A DNA stretch of 64,000 nt from the NCBI RefSeq assembly GCF_003671765.1, contig NZ_QPIB01000001.1:124001-188000 (forward strand), read 5' to 3'. The notes below the pieces were generated by a model. It ran no database searches and had not been told where the DNA came from. It saw only the letters and a list, made by a program, of their open reading frames with translations. Within the stretch, counting starts at the first letter, position 1. Every line of letters begins with the position of its first letter. The DNA comes from Xenophilus sp. E41 (GTDB lineage: Bacteria > Pseudomonadota > Gammaproteobacteria > Burkholderiales > Burkholderiaceae_C). Shown here piece after piece: positions 10,596-17,958 of this stretch. A program made the translations under genes and the position numbers.

Positions 10596-11232
10596 CGGGC
10601 TTGGCGGGACGGGGCGTCGGCGCCATCTCGACGCGGCGGTTGCGCGCGCGCCCTTCCGCTTCGGCGTTGGAGGCGACGGCCTGCTCCGAGCCGAAGGCGG
10701 CGGCGAACACCGACGAGGACGGCACGCCCTCCTCGATCAGCGCGCGCGTCACGGTGAGGGCGCGCTGCGCCGACAGCTCCCAGTTGTCGGCGAAGGGCTT
10801 GTTGCCACCGCGCACCTGGCGGTCGTCGGTGAAGCCGCTCACCATGAGGATGTCGTCGCGCGCCTTCAGGTAGGCAGTCAGCGGCGCCGCCAGGCCCTTG
10901 AGCAGTTGCCGGCCCTCGGGCTGCAGCTCGGCCGAGTTGAGCGCGAACAGCACGCTGCCGCTGATGCCGATGCGACCGTCGGTCAGCGTCACGCGCCCGG
11001 CGGCGAGCGGGCCGGCCAGGGCTTCTTCGAGCGTCTTGCGGCGCTGCACCTCGGCCTGGCGTTGCTGCGTCTCGGTCTCCAGCTTTGCGGCGAGTTCGAG
11101 CTGCACGCCCAGCGCACAGACGAGGATCAGCACGAAGGCGCCAAGCAGCCCGGCCATCAGGTCGCCGAAGACGGCCCAGACCGGCACGTCGGATTCGACG
11201 CCGGTCTCGATGTCGATCGCGTCCTGGTGCAT
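10576..11232 (-). CDS. MotB/ZorB-like OmpA-domain stator protein
   Basis: A 218-residue inner-membrane protein with one N-terminal helix (about residues 17-43) and a periplasmic OmpA/MotB-type peptidoglycan-binding domain. The helix begins PVWAVFGDLMAGLLGAFVL; D24 sits where MotB keeps its proton-binding Asp. A short charged linker (50-75) follows. The OmpA domain holds VSGFTDDRQVRGG, NWELSAQRALTVTRALIEEG and GRARNRRVEM. The ATG overlaps the stop of the MotA-like gene by one base (TGATG). Together the two look like an ion-driven A/B stator pair. Confidence 0.87.
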   Translation of the reverse strand: MHQDAIDIETGVESDVPVWAVFGDLMAGLLGAFVLILVCALGVQLELAAKLETETQQRQAEVQRRKTLEEALAGPLAAGRVTLTDGRIGISGSVLFALNSAELQPEGRQLLKGLAAPLTAYLKARDDILMVSGFTDDRQVRGGNKPFADNWELSAQRALTVTRALIEEGVPSSSVFAAAFGSEQAVASNAEAEGRARNRRVEMAPTPRPAKPGAPTRG

Positions 11233-13637
11233 CAGGCCTCGCTGTCGGCGGTGGCGTTGGTGGCGGCGGGTTCGACGCGCGCCGGCGGCCGTGCCGCGAG
11301 CTGCTGCAGGTCGTCGAGGATCTGCTTTTGCGACAGGATGCTCAGGTCCACCACTTCGCGTGCCTGCGCGACGTAGTAGGCCAGCTGCTCGTCGCTGCGC
11401 GCCATGCTCTTGTCCAGCGCACCCTCGATGCGCTGCAGGCTGCCGGTGAGGCGCTCGCTGGCCGAACCGAAGTGCTCGACCGCGGCACCGAAGGCCTCGC
11501 CCAGGCTCGCGACCTCGACGGCACTGCCCGTGACCTGCGCCGACACCGCCGCCAGGCGCTCGCCCTGCGCATCGACCGTCGCCGCGAAGCGACTGCCCTG
11601 CGCGTCGACGGCTTCGGCAAAGCGCTCGCCGGCGCGCTGCAGCACCTCGGACGAGGCGCTCACCAGCGCGTCGATGGCCGCGCGCTGCTCGGTGGAGGCA
11701 TGGTTCACGGCATCGAGCAGCGTGGCCAGCGTGTCGAGGATGCGGGTGCGCTCCTCCAGCATGGCGTTGTCGCGCACCATGCTGTCGGACAGCTTCTGGC
11801 GCAATTCGGCAATGACTTCGGCGGCCGCGCGGGGCGCCTCGGCCGCCGTTTCGACCAGGCGGCCGATCTCGGCGATGGTGCCTTGCGCATGGGCTTCGGT
11901 CTGCGCCGAGATGTCGCGTGCGGTGCGTGCCAGCGTGTCGCAGATCTCGGCCTGCTGCCGCGCGGTCTGCGCACCGGCTTCCTGCCAGCTCGCCTTCAGG
12001 CCATCGGCCAGCTGGGCCAGCGACTGCGTCCAGGCGTCCAGGCGCTGCGTGTCGCGCGCGGCCAGCGTGGTCTGCAGTTCGGCGTGCGCGCGGTCGACGG
12101 TCTGCAGCAGCGCGGCGGCCTGCTCGCCGAAGCCGCCGGCCGCGGCGGCCAGGGCCTGCTCGTTGCGCGCCGCCAGCTGCTCGCCGGCGACGCGCTGCGC
12201 ATCGAGCGCCTCGCTCCAGCGCTGCGAAAGCTGGCCGGCGATGCCGTCCAGGCGCGCCGCCACGCCGTCGACCAGCGCTTCGGAGCGCTGCCCGAACTGC
12301 TCGGTGGCGGCATCGACTGCCGTGCGGTGCTCTGCGGCGGCGCCGTCGACGCTGCGCAGCAGTGCGGCTGCCTGCTGCTCGAAGCTGGCCGCCGCCTGGC
12401 CCAGCGCCTCGCGCGTGTGCAGGGCCAGCGTCTCGCTGGTTTCGCGCTGCTGGTCCAGCGCGCCGCCCCAGGCCTGCGACAGGCGCTCGGCCGTGCCGTC
12501 CAGCCGCTGGGCCACGCCGTCGACGAGCGCTGCGGAGCGCTGGTCGAAGCGTTCGGCCACGCCGGCCAGCATGTCGCGCAATTCGGCGGCCAGCGCCTGG
12601 CTGCCGCGCTGGTGGGTGTCGAGTGCGCCCTGCCAGGTCTGGGCCACGCCGGCGGTGGTGCGCTCGAAGCCGCTCGTCAGCCCATCGAGCTGGCGCTGGA
12701 CCGACTGGCCCAGCGTGTCGTGCAGCGCGCCGGTCTCGCGCGCGATCTGCGCCATGGTGGCCTCGACCACGGGCTGGATGGCCGCGGCCGCGGTCTTCGC
12801 GCTGTCGGTGAGGCTGCGGGTGAGCGACCGGTCCACCGATTCGGCCAGCGCGGTGTAGGCGCCGGCAGCCTGCGCATGGAACTCGGTCTGACCCGCGGCC
12901 AGCCGCTGGGCCAGCGCGTCGTGCTGCTGTTCCATGCGTTCCATCAGCGTCTGCAGGCGCTCTACGATCTGCGGCATGGCCTGCGCCTGCTGCTCCATGA
13001 GCCGGAATCCCTGCTCGCGCTGATGCGCGGCCGAGAAGGGCCGCAGCGTGGTCGCGATGTGCGCATCGAGCGCCAGCGCGGCCTGCGCCCGCTCGCGCCG
13101 GTACAGCGCCGACACCAGCCCCAGCATGGCGGACGCCGCCACGCCCGCCACCGAGGTGCCGAAGGCCAGGCCCAGCCCCTGCACCGGCTGCGACAGGGCC
13201 GAGCGCATGGCCTGCAGGTCGGTCGTGCCGGCAAGCGCGGCGCCGGTGCCGTTGAGCGTGACCACCATGCCGAGGAAGGTGCCCAGCATGCCCAGCAGCA
13301 CCAGCAGGCCGGCCAGGTAGGGCGTCATGGCCGGACCGGGCAGCGCCGCGCGCTGGCCTTCGATGCGCAGGCGCACCGCCGGCCGCAGCGAGGGGTGCAG
13401 CGTCTCGAGCCAGGCGGGCAGGCTGGCCGGCGGCGTGCCGAGCGCGGCCACGGCCTGCCGGAGCGTGGCGGTCGCCTGACGGAAGCGGTGCAGCTCCAGC
13501 GCTCCCATGACGTAGAAGGCAGCGATGACCAGCGTCACGGCCAGCGCGAGCAAGTGGCTGCCGAGGTAGCCGGCGCCGACCCAGGCGATCACGGCCAGGC
13601 CGGCGAGGAATGCGAGAGGAGAAAGGAATCTAGGCAT
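11232..13637 (-). CDS. MotA/TolQ/ExbB-like membrane protein with ~600-residue coiled tail (DUF802)
   Basis: An 801-residue protein. Four membrane helices at about 8-26, 28-48, 104-127 and 152-178; the last two (LLGMLGTFLGMVV and GLAFGTSVAGVAASAMLGL) resemble the proton-channel helices of TolQ/ExbB/MotA. From ~180 to the end it is an Ala/Gln/Glu/Arg-rich helical tail with tandem repeats: FDQRSAALVDGVAQRLDG at 364 and FGQRSEALVDGVAARLDG at 448 (84-residue period), and Trp-centred units at W335, W390, W474 and W551. The start ATG 13637 overlaps the DUF3348 gene by 8 bp. The architecture is that of ZorA, but the partner genes differ. Confidence 0.87.
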   Translation of the reverse strand: MPRFLSPLAFLAGLAVIAWVGAGYLGSHLLALAVTLVIAAFYVMGALELHRFRQATATLRQAVAALGTPPASLPAWLETLHPSLRPAVRLRIEGQRAALPGPAMTPYLAGLLVLLGMLGTFLGMVVTLNGTGAALAGTTDLQAMRSALSQPVQGLGLAFGTSVAGVAASAMLGLVSALYRRERAQAALALDAHIATTLRPFSAAHQREQGFRLMEQQAQAMPQIVERLQTLMERMEQQHDALAQRLAAGQTEFHAQAAGAYTALAESVDRSLTRSLTDSAKTAAAAIQPVVEATMAQIARETGALHDTLGQSVQRQLDGLTSGFERTTAGVAQTWQGALDTHQRGSQALAAELRDMLAGVAERFDQRSAALVDGVAQRLDGTAERLSQAWGGALDQQRETSETLALHTREALGQAAASFEQQAAALLRSVDGAAAEHRTAVDAATEQFGQRSEALVDGVAARLDGIAGQLSQRWSEALDAQRVAGEQLAARNEQALAAAAGGFGEQAAALLQTVDRAHAELQTTLAARDTQRLDAWTQSLAQLADGLKASWQEAGAQTARQQAEICDTLARTARDISAQTEAHAQGTIAEIGRLVETAAEAPRAAAEVIAELRQKLSDSMVRDNAMLEERTRILDTLATLLDAVNHASTEQRAAIDALVSASSEVLQRAGERFAEAVDAQGSRFAATVDAQGERLAAVSAQVTGSAVEVASLGEAFGAAVEHFGSASERLTGSLQRIEGALDKSMARSDEQLAYYVAQAREVVDLSILSQKQILDDLQQLAARPPARVEPAATNATADSEA

Positions 13638-14409
13638 GCGTGAGGGGGGAGCCCACAGCGGGCTGGCGAAGCGCTTCGAGCAGCGCGTCGACCGGTTGAA
13701 ATCGGAAGTCCAGTTCGGCCAGCAGCAAGGCCTGCATGTCCTGGCAGAAGGCGTCGAGCCAGGCGGTGGCGGGCGGCGGCGGCTCGGCGCGCGATTCGGC
13801 CAGGGCAACGGCCTCGGCCGCGGCGCTGCGCAGCCGCTTGAAGTGCGCCTCCAGCGTGGCGGGCACCGTGGCCAGCAAGGTGCGCTCGCGCGCGTCGAGC
13901 ACCTGGCTGAGCACCGCCTCGACCGCGGCCAGTCGCGCCGCCTGGGGCGAACGCGCGGCCAGCCGGCCGCGCAGGCGCGCGCACAGCGCGTCGACACCGG
14001 CTTCCATCGCCTGCTGCCGCGTGAGGTAGCGCTGGCGGTAGGGCGCGAAATCCGTCGCCGGCGGCGCGGGCGTCTCGCCGGGCAGCAACTGGCGTGGCGC
14101 GCGGCCGGGCGCGGCGCTGAGCACGTTGTCGTCGCGGATCGATCGGGCCAGGGCCTGGCGCAGCGCGGCGCACTCGCGCGCGTCCGCATCGGCGGCGGGC
14201 CGCAGTCCCTGCGAGGGCGCCTGCGCTGCAGGCGCATTGAGCACCGCCGACAGCGAGATCGCGTCCGTCCAGCCCAGCCAAAGGCTCAGGCGCTCGACGA
14301 AGGGCAACGGCGCCGCCGGCATGGCCGCGGCGCGTGTGCCTTCGGCCTCGCGCAGCCGCCCGAGGAGGCGGATCAGCGGCGAGTCGGCAAAAGCTGTGCG
14401 CGTGGTCAC
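13630..14409 (-). CDS. DUF3348 family protein, first gene of the motor-like cluster
   Basis: A 259-residue soluble protein. The conserved-looking block FVERLSLWLGWTDAISLSAVL (residues ~35-55) and DFAPYRQRYLTRQQAMEA match DUF3348 from memory. No catalytic motif, signal or membrane helix is visible. GTG 14409 is chosen because AGGA lies 7 nt upstream and the product then starts with the DSPLIRLLGRLRE helix; the frame also extends upstream to 14496 through a MITE-like repeat, which argues against the longer form. It leads a four-gene run with overlaps at every junction, so the products should be made in concert. Confidence 0.82.
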   Translation of the reverse strand: MTTRTAFADSPLIRLLGRLREAEGTRAAAMPAAPLPFVERLSLWLGWTDAISLSAVLNAPAAQAPSQGLRPAADADARECAALRQALARSIRDDNVLSAAPGRAPRQLLPGETPAPPATDFAPYRQRYLTRQQAMEAGVDALCARLRGRLAARSPQAARLAAVEAVLSQVLDARERTLLATVPATLEAHFKRLRSAAAEAVALAESRAEPPPPATAWLDAFCQDMQALLLAELDFRFQPVDALLEALRQPAVGSPLTHA

Positions 14410-14421
14410 GTGGACGTCCTG

Positions 14422-14582
14422 GGGATGCTCTTCACGAATCGAGCGAGCCTGTGGTTGTACGGATCGGGATGGGATGCAAGGCGAAAAACGCAGCAATAGC
14501 TGGCTATTGCGAGGCTTTTCAACGCCGCAGACCGCCCGAGTCCGTGCAAGCGCAGGCCGCGGGCATTTGTGAAGAGCATCCC
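14422..14582. repeat. MITE-like element with 18-bp terminal inverted repeats
   Basis: The left end GGGATGCTCTTCACGAAT (14422-14439) is the reverse complement of the right end (14565-14582) at 17 of 18 positions. Inside, 14473-14530 holds a second near-palindrome centred on CAATAGC-TGG-GCTATTG-like arms with flanking AAAAACG/TTTTCAACG. It has no coding capacity and ends 12 bp upstream of the DUF3348 start. The nested palindrome suggests a mobile non-autonomous element or a large RNA hairpin. Confidence 0.6.
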
Positions 14583-14592
14583 GGCTCCCCAG

Positions 14593-14618
14593 AAAAAACC
14601 GGGCAGTTTAACTGCCGG
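14593..14618 (-). terminator. Intrinsic-terminator-like hairpin on the minus strand
   Basis: On the minus strand CCGGCAGT-TAA-ACTGCCCGG is followed by T6 (A6 at 14593-14598 on the plus strand). No minus-strand gene ends here, so it may insulate or attenuate transcription entering the DUF3348 cluster. Confidence 0.45.
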
Positions 14619-14691
14619 CCCCTCGTGCGCCCGGGTCCGGCGGCCGTGCGCAGGTGGTGCGGGCGACGACGAATTCGATGCATAGAATCGG

Positions 14692-14740
14692 GCTCCGACG
14701 CCCGCCCCGCCTGTGCAAGCAGCTATCAATTCCGTAGCAC
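14692..14740 (-). repeat. Dispersed intergenic repeat, copy 3
   Basis: Minus-strand reading GTGCTACGGAATTGATAGCT, then GCTTGCACAGGCGGGGCGGGC. Same core and order as the other copies, here inverted. It ends 17 bp upstream of the VOC gene start. Confidence 0.78.
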
Positions 14741-14757
14741 CCGAGCCCCTGTCCACC

Positions 14758-15147
14758 ATGCGCATCGACCACATCGCCCTCTGGACCGACGACCTCGCGC
14801 GCTGCACCCGCTTCTACGTGGAGTACTTCGGCGCGCAGGCCGGCGCGGGCTACGAGAACAAGGCCAAGGGCTTCCGATCCTGTTTCCTGAGCTTCGACGG
14901 CGGCGCGCGCATCGAGGCCATGAGCACCGACACCCTCGCGCCGCAACGCGCGGAGCCGGGCGCCCAGCGCATGGGCTGGACGCACCTGGCCATCGCGCTG
15001 GGCTCGGAAGCGGCGGTCGACGCCCTCACGGCCCGGCTGCGCGGCGACGGTTTTCCCGTGCTCGACGGCCCGCGCCGCACCGGCGACGGCTACTACGAGA
15101 GCGTGGTGCTCGACCCCGACGGCAACCGCGTCGAGATCACGGCCTGA
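14758..15147 (+). CDS. VOC (glyoxalase/bleomycin-resistance) family protein
   Basis: A 129-residue single-domain member of the vicinal-oxygen-chelate fold. It begins MRIDHIALWTDDLARC (metal-ligand His in beta1), holds GWTHLAIALGS in the second half, and ends VVLDPDGNRVEITA with the terminal Glu ligand. Substrate unknown. ATG 14758 was preferred to the ATG at 14713, which lies inside a dispersed repeat. The DM13 gene follows after 8 bp. Confidence 0.88.
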   Translation: MRIDHIALWTDDLARCTRFYVEYFGAQAGAGYENKAKGFRSCFLSFDGGARIEAMSTDTLAPQRAEPGAQRMGWTHLAIALGSEAAVDALTARLRGDGFPVLDGPRRTGDGYYESVVLDPDGNRVEITA

Positions 15148-15155
15148 GCCCTCCC

Positions 15156-15647
15156 ATGCCACGCTGGCTGCTCCCCCTGGGCACGCACGCCGCCACGCTG
15201 GCGGTGGGCCTGGGCATCGGCACGGCGCTCGGCATCTACTGGCTGCCGATCCTCACGGCGCCGACGCCGCCTGCGTCGGCGGCGCTGGCGAGCGCCGAGG
15301 CCGAGGCGCTGTACCGCGGCCGCTTCCGGCGCGACCTGAAGGACAGCGACTGGCTGCACTGGGGCGAAGGCGAAGTCCTGGTGGGCGCGCGCAGCATCGC
15401 CCTGCGCGGAAAGCTCGCGCCCGGGCCGGACTACAAGCTGTACCTCTCGCCGGCCTTCGTCGAGACCGAGGCCGACTTCCTGCGCCACAAGCCCTCGATG
15501 CGGCGCGTGGGGGACGTGAAGACCTTCGAGAACTTCCTGGTGGCGGTGCCCGAGGGCCTGGACGTGCGCCGCTTCACCACCGTCGTGGTGTGGTGCGAAA
15601 CCTTCGGCCAATTCATCACTGCCGCACGCTACCGGAGCGCCGAATGA
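15156..15647 (+). CDS. DM13 domain membrane-anchored protein
   Basis: A 163-residue protein with an N-terminal hydrophobic helix (about 10-32, signal anchor) followed by a DM13 domain, seen in LYLSPAFVETEADF and VVWCETFGQFITAARY. DM13 domains are thought to act in redox or electron-transfer reactions, with one near-invariant Cys (here in VWCETF). The predicted location is periplasmic, tethered to the inner membrane. It overlaps the TfoX gene by 4 bp. Confidence 0.82.
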   Translation: MPRWLLPLGTHAATLAVGLGIGTALGIYWLPILTAPTPPASAALASAEAEALYRGRFRRDLKDSDWLHWGEGEVLVGARSIALRGKLAPGPDYKLYLSPAFVETEADFLRHKPSMRRVGDVKTFENFLVAVPEGLDVRRFTTVVVWCETFGQFITAARYRSAE

Positions 15648-16045
15648 GCCAGTTCACCGATGCCCTGCCCGAACTCTTCGAGTCGCTCGGCCGCGTGACC
15701 ATCAAGCGCATGTTCGGCGGCGCCGGCCTGTGGCACGACGGCCTGATGTGCGCCCTGGTCGTGCGCGACACGCTCTACCTCAAGACCGACGAAACGACGC
15801 GGCCCTTCTTCGATGCGCTGGAGCTCCCGGCCTTCAGCTACGAGCGCGGCGGCAAGGTGATGGAGACCTCGTACCGCCAGCCGCCCGAGACGGTTTTCGA
15901 GGATCGGCAGGAGGCCGCACTGTGGGTGCGCCGCGCCTACGAGGCGGCCCTGCGCGTGGCCAATGCCAGGCCGGTGCGCGCGGCCCCGCGCAGGAAGGCA
16001 CCGACGAAGAAGAAGCCCGTGGCGCGCAAGACCGCCGGACGCTAG
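15644..16045 (+). CDS. TfoX/Sxy family protein (N-terminal domain only)
   Basis: A 133-residue protein with the TfoX N-terminal domain: LGRVTIKRMFGGAGLWHDG, then FSYERGGKVMETSYRQPPE. It lacks the C-terminal TfoX domain of competence regulators, and ends in a Lys/Arg/Ala-rich tail (APRRKAPTKKKPVARKTAGR). Such short proteins are common and unstudied, so a role in competence should not be assumed. It is coupled by ATGA to the DM13 gene and converges with the radical SAM gene. Confidence 0.85.
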   Translation: MSQFTDALPELFESLGRVTIKRMFGGAGLWHDGLMCALVVRDTLYLKTDETTRPFFDALELPAFSYERGGKVMETSYRQPPETVFEDRQEAALWVRRAYEAALRVANARPVRAAPRRKAPTKKKPVARKTAGR

Positions 16046-16093
16046 AGCACCGCAGCTCCAGCGCCGAGGCGGCCACCGGCGCCGGGCGCAGCC

Positions 16094-17188
16094 TCAGAAC
16101 AGGCTGCCCTGCCCCTGCGCACCCGGCGGCCGGAAGGCCGTGAGGTCGTGCGCGATGCGCTCGCGGTTGAAGCCCAGGCGCTGCACGGTCTTCGCGAACC
16201 GCTGGCCGATCAGCTCGGACCACAGGCCGCTGCCCTTCATGCGAGTGGCGAAGTCGGCGTCGTAGTCCTTGCCGCCGCGCATCTCGCGGATGCGGGCCAT
16301 GATGCGCGGCGCGCGCTGCGGGTAGTGCAGCTCGAGCCATTCCTTGAAGAGCGGCGCCACCTCCCAGGGCAGGCGGATCACCGTGTAGAAGGCCGAGCGC
16401 GCACCGGCCTCCCACGCCGCCTCCAGCACCTGCTCCATGTCTTCGGTGACGAAGGGGATCTGCGGCGCCACGCTCACGCCCACGGGCACGCCCGCCTCGG
16501 CCAGGGTGCGGATGGTGCGCAGGCGCCGGTGCGGTGCGGCGGCACGAGGCTCGAGCTTGCGGGCCAGCTCGCCGTCGAGCGTGGTCACGGTCACGTACAC
16601 CGCCGCCAGGCGTTGCGCGGCCATCGGCGCGATGAGGTCCAGGTCGTGTTCGACGGCGCTGGACTTGGTCACCAGCGCGAAGGGGTGCCTCGCCTCCTGC
16701 AGCACCTCGATCACGGAACGTGTGAGCCTGAGCTCGCGCTCGATCGGCTGGTAGCAGTCGGTGGCGGTGCCGATGGCGATCTCGGCCGGCCGGTAGGCGC
16801 GCTGTCCGATCTCCCGGCGCAGCACCTCGGCGACGTTGCGCTTGGCGATGAGCTTGGTCTCGAAGTCCAGCCCCGGCGACAGGTTGAGGTAGCTGTGCGT
16901 GGGCCGCGCGAAGCAGTAGATGCAGCCGTGCTCGCAGCCGCGGTAGGGATTGAGCGAACGCTCGAAAGGGATGTCGGGCGAATCGTTGTGGCTCAGCACC
17001 GACTTCACGTCCTCGAAGCGCACCTCGGTCTGCAGCGGTGCGGCCTCCGACGCGCCTTGCACCTCTTCGTCCATCGTGCCCCAGCCGTCGTCGAAGTCGT
17101 CGCGCACGTCCTTCTCGAAGCGGTGCGCGAGCCGCGAGGCCGCGCCGCGGCCCTTGATCGCGTGCAGGGGGATGTGGGCGTCGGCCAT
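16094..17188 (-). CDS. PA0069 family radical SAM protein (SPL-like)
   Basis: A 364-residue radical SAM enzyme. The cluster motif is GCEHGCIYCFARP (C-x3-C-x2-C), followed by a TIM-barrel-like core (VTKSSAVEHDLDLI, VGVSVAPQIPFVTEDME) and a C-terminal block ending FRPPGAQGQGSLF. The family is related to spore photoproduct lyase and its substrate is unknown. ATG 17188 is preferred over ATG 17203 because the latter lies inside the LexA-type box. The box at 17196-17211 predicts SOS control, which suits a DNA-damage function. Confidence 0.9.
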   Translation of the reverse strand: MADAHIPLHAIKGRGAASRLAHRFEKDVRDDFDDGWGTMDEEVQGASEAAPLQTEVRFEDVKSVLSHNDSPDIPFERSLNPYRGCEHGCIYCFARPTHSYLNLSPGLDFETKLIAKRNVAEVLRREIGQRAYRPAEIAIGTATDCYQPIERELRLTRSVIEVLQEARHPFALVTKSSAVEHDLDLIAPMAAQRLAAVYVTVTTLDGELARKLEPRAAAPHRRLRTIRTLAEAGVPVGVSVAPQIPFVTEDMEQVLEAAWEAGARSAFYTVIRLPWEVAPLFKEWLELHYPQRAPRIMARIREMRGGKDYDADFATRMKGSGLWSELIGQRFAKTVQRLGFNRERIAHDLTAFRPPGAQGQGSLF

Positions 17189-17195
17189 GAAAACA

Positions 17196-17211
17196 CTGTA
17201 CATAAAAACAG
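17196..17211. promoter_or_regulatory. LexA (SOS) box
   Basis: CTGT-ACATAAAA-ACAG matches the proteobacterial LexA consensus CTGT-N8-ACAG with an A/T-rich centre. It ends 8 bp from the radical SAM ATG at 17188 on the minus strand, a position where LexA would block transcription or initiation. Confidence 0.75.
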
Positions 17212-17257
17212 TATTCGCCGATGAAAACTTTTCTCAGCAAAGGTTCGCCGCCAACAA

Positions 17258-17283
17258 TTTCTTTGTTGACAGAAATTTCGAAA
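17258..17283. promoter_or_regulatory. Operator/promoter copy A of the GbsR operon
   Basis: TTGACAGAAATTTCGAAA at its 3' half contains a perfect TTTCGAAA palindrome and TTTC/GAAA arms around a -35-like TTGACA. A second copy at 17924-17949 matches at 23 of 26 positions. The end of copy A is 17 bp upstream of the regulator's ATG. Confidence 0.6.
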
Positions 17284-17300
17284 ACGATAAGCTCCAAGCC

Positions 17301-17897
17301 ATGGAACTGACCGAACTGCAACGCAAGTTCGTCCTGCACTGGGGCGAAATGGGCTCGATGTGGGGCGTCAACCGCACCGTCTCGCAGATCCACGCCCTGC
17401 TCTTCGTGCACGGCAAGCCCCTGCATGCCGAGGAACTGTCGGAGACGCTCAACGTCGCCCGCTCCAACGTGAGCAACAGCCTGAAGGAACTGCAGGCCTG
17501 GAACCTGGTGCGCGTGACGCACATGCTGGGCGACCGGCGCGACTACTTCGAGACCAGCGTCGACGTGTGGGAGCTGTTCCGCACCGTCGTGCGCGAGCGC
17601 AAGGAGCGCGAGTTCGACCCCACCACCCGCATGCTGCGCGAGATCGTCGCCCACCCCGACTTCGCCCGCGAACCGGCCGACGCCCAGGACCGCATCCGCG
17701 CCACGATGGAACTCATGGGCAAGCTGGGCGCGTGGGCCGACGAGATGCTGCGGCTGTCGCCCGGCACGCTCGACAAAGTGCTGAGCCTGGGCGCAAGCGT
17801 CCAGCGCTTCGTGCGTGGCGACGCCGCGGGGGCGCCTGCGGAGGCCCGCAAGCCCGGGGAAGATGACCATTTGCAGGGCGGCCTGCCGATGATCTGA
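17301..17897 (+). CDS. GbsR/MarR family transcriptional regulator
   Basis: A 198-residue regulator with a winged helix near residues 25-85 (FVHGKPLHAEELSETLNVARSNVSNSLKELQAW) and helical dimerisation segments after it. GbsR-type features are the WGVNRTVSQIHALLF block and the LGDRRDYFE wing. ATG 17301 gives the common GbsR N-terminus; the frame is open further upstream but runs through the operator. The same operator lies before the next gene, so it probably controls both itself and the four genes downstream. The effector is unknown. Confidence 0.88.
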   Translation: MELTELQRKFVLHWGEMGSMWGVNRTVSQIHALLFVHGKPLHAEELSETLNVARSNVSNSLKELQAWNLVRVTHMLGDRRDYFETSVDVWELFRTVVRERKEREFDPTTRMLREIVAHPDFAREPADAQDRIRATMELMGKLGAWADEMLRLSPGTLDKVLSLGASVQRFVRGDAAGAPAEARKPGEDDHLQGGLPMI

Positions 17898-17923
17898 AGC
17901 GCCGTGTTTTTTTTGCCTCAATA

Positions 17924-17949
17924 TTTCTGTTTTGACTGAAATTTCGAAA
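17924..17949. promoter_or_regulatory. Operator/promoter copy B, before the DCC gene
   Basis: TTGACTGAAATTTCGAAA with the same upstream TTTCT as copy A; 23 of 26 positions agree. It ends 9 bp before the DCC-protein ATG, too close for a normal promoter plus ribosome-binding site, which favours an operator or a leaderless/short-leader start. Confidence 0.55.
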
Positions 17950-17958
17950 GCATCAACC

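Noticed and set aside
11085-13643. Open 852-codon frame on the plus strand, antisense to the MotA-like gene
   Set aside because: Its residues are Arg/Gly/Ala/Gln-rich without fold features, a product of the G+C-rich repetitive gene opposite. The minus frame has helices, coupled starts and family motifs.
14422-14582. Insertion sequence
   Set aside because: No transposase or coding capacity; only inverted ends, so it is listed as MITE-like.
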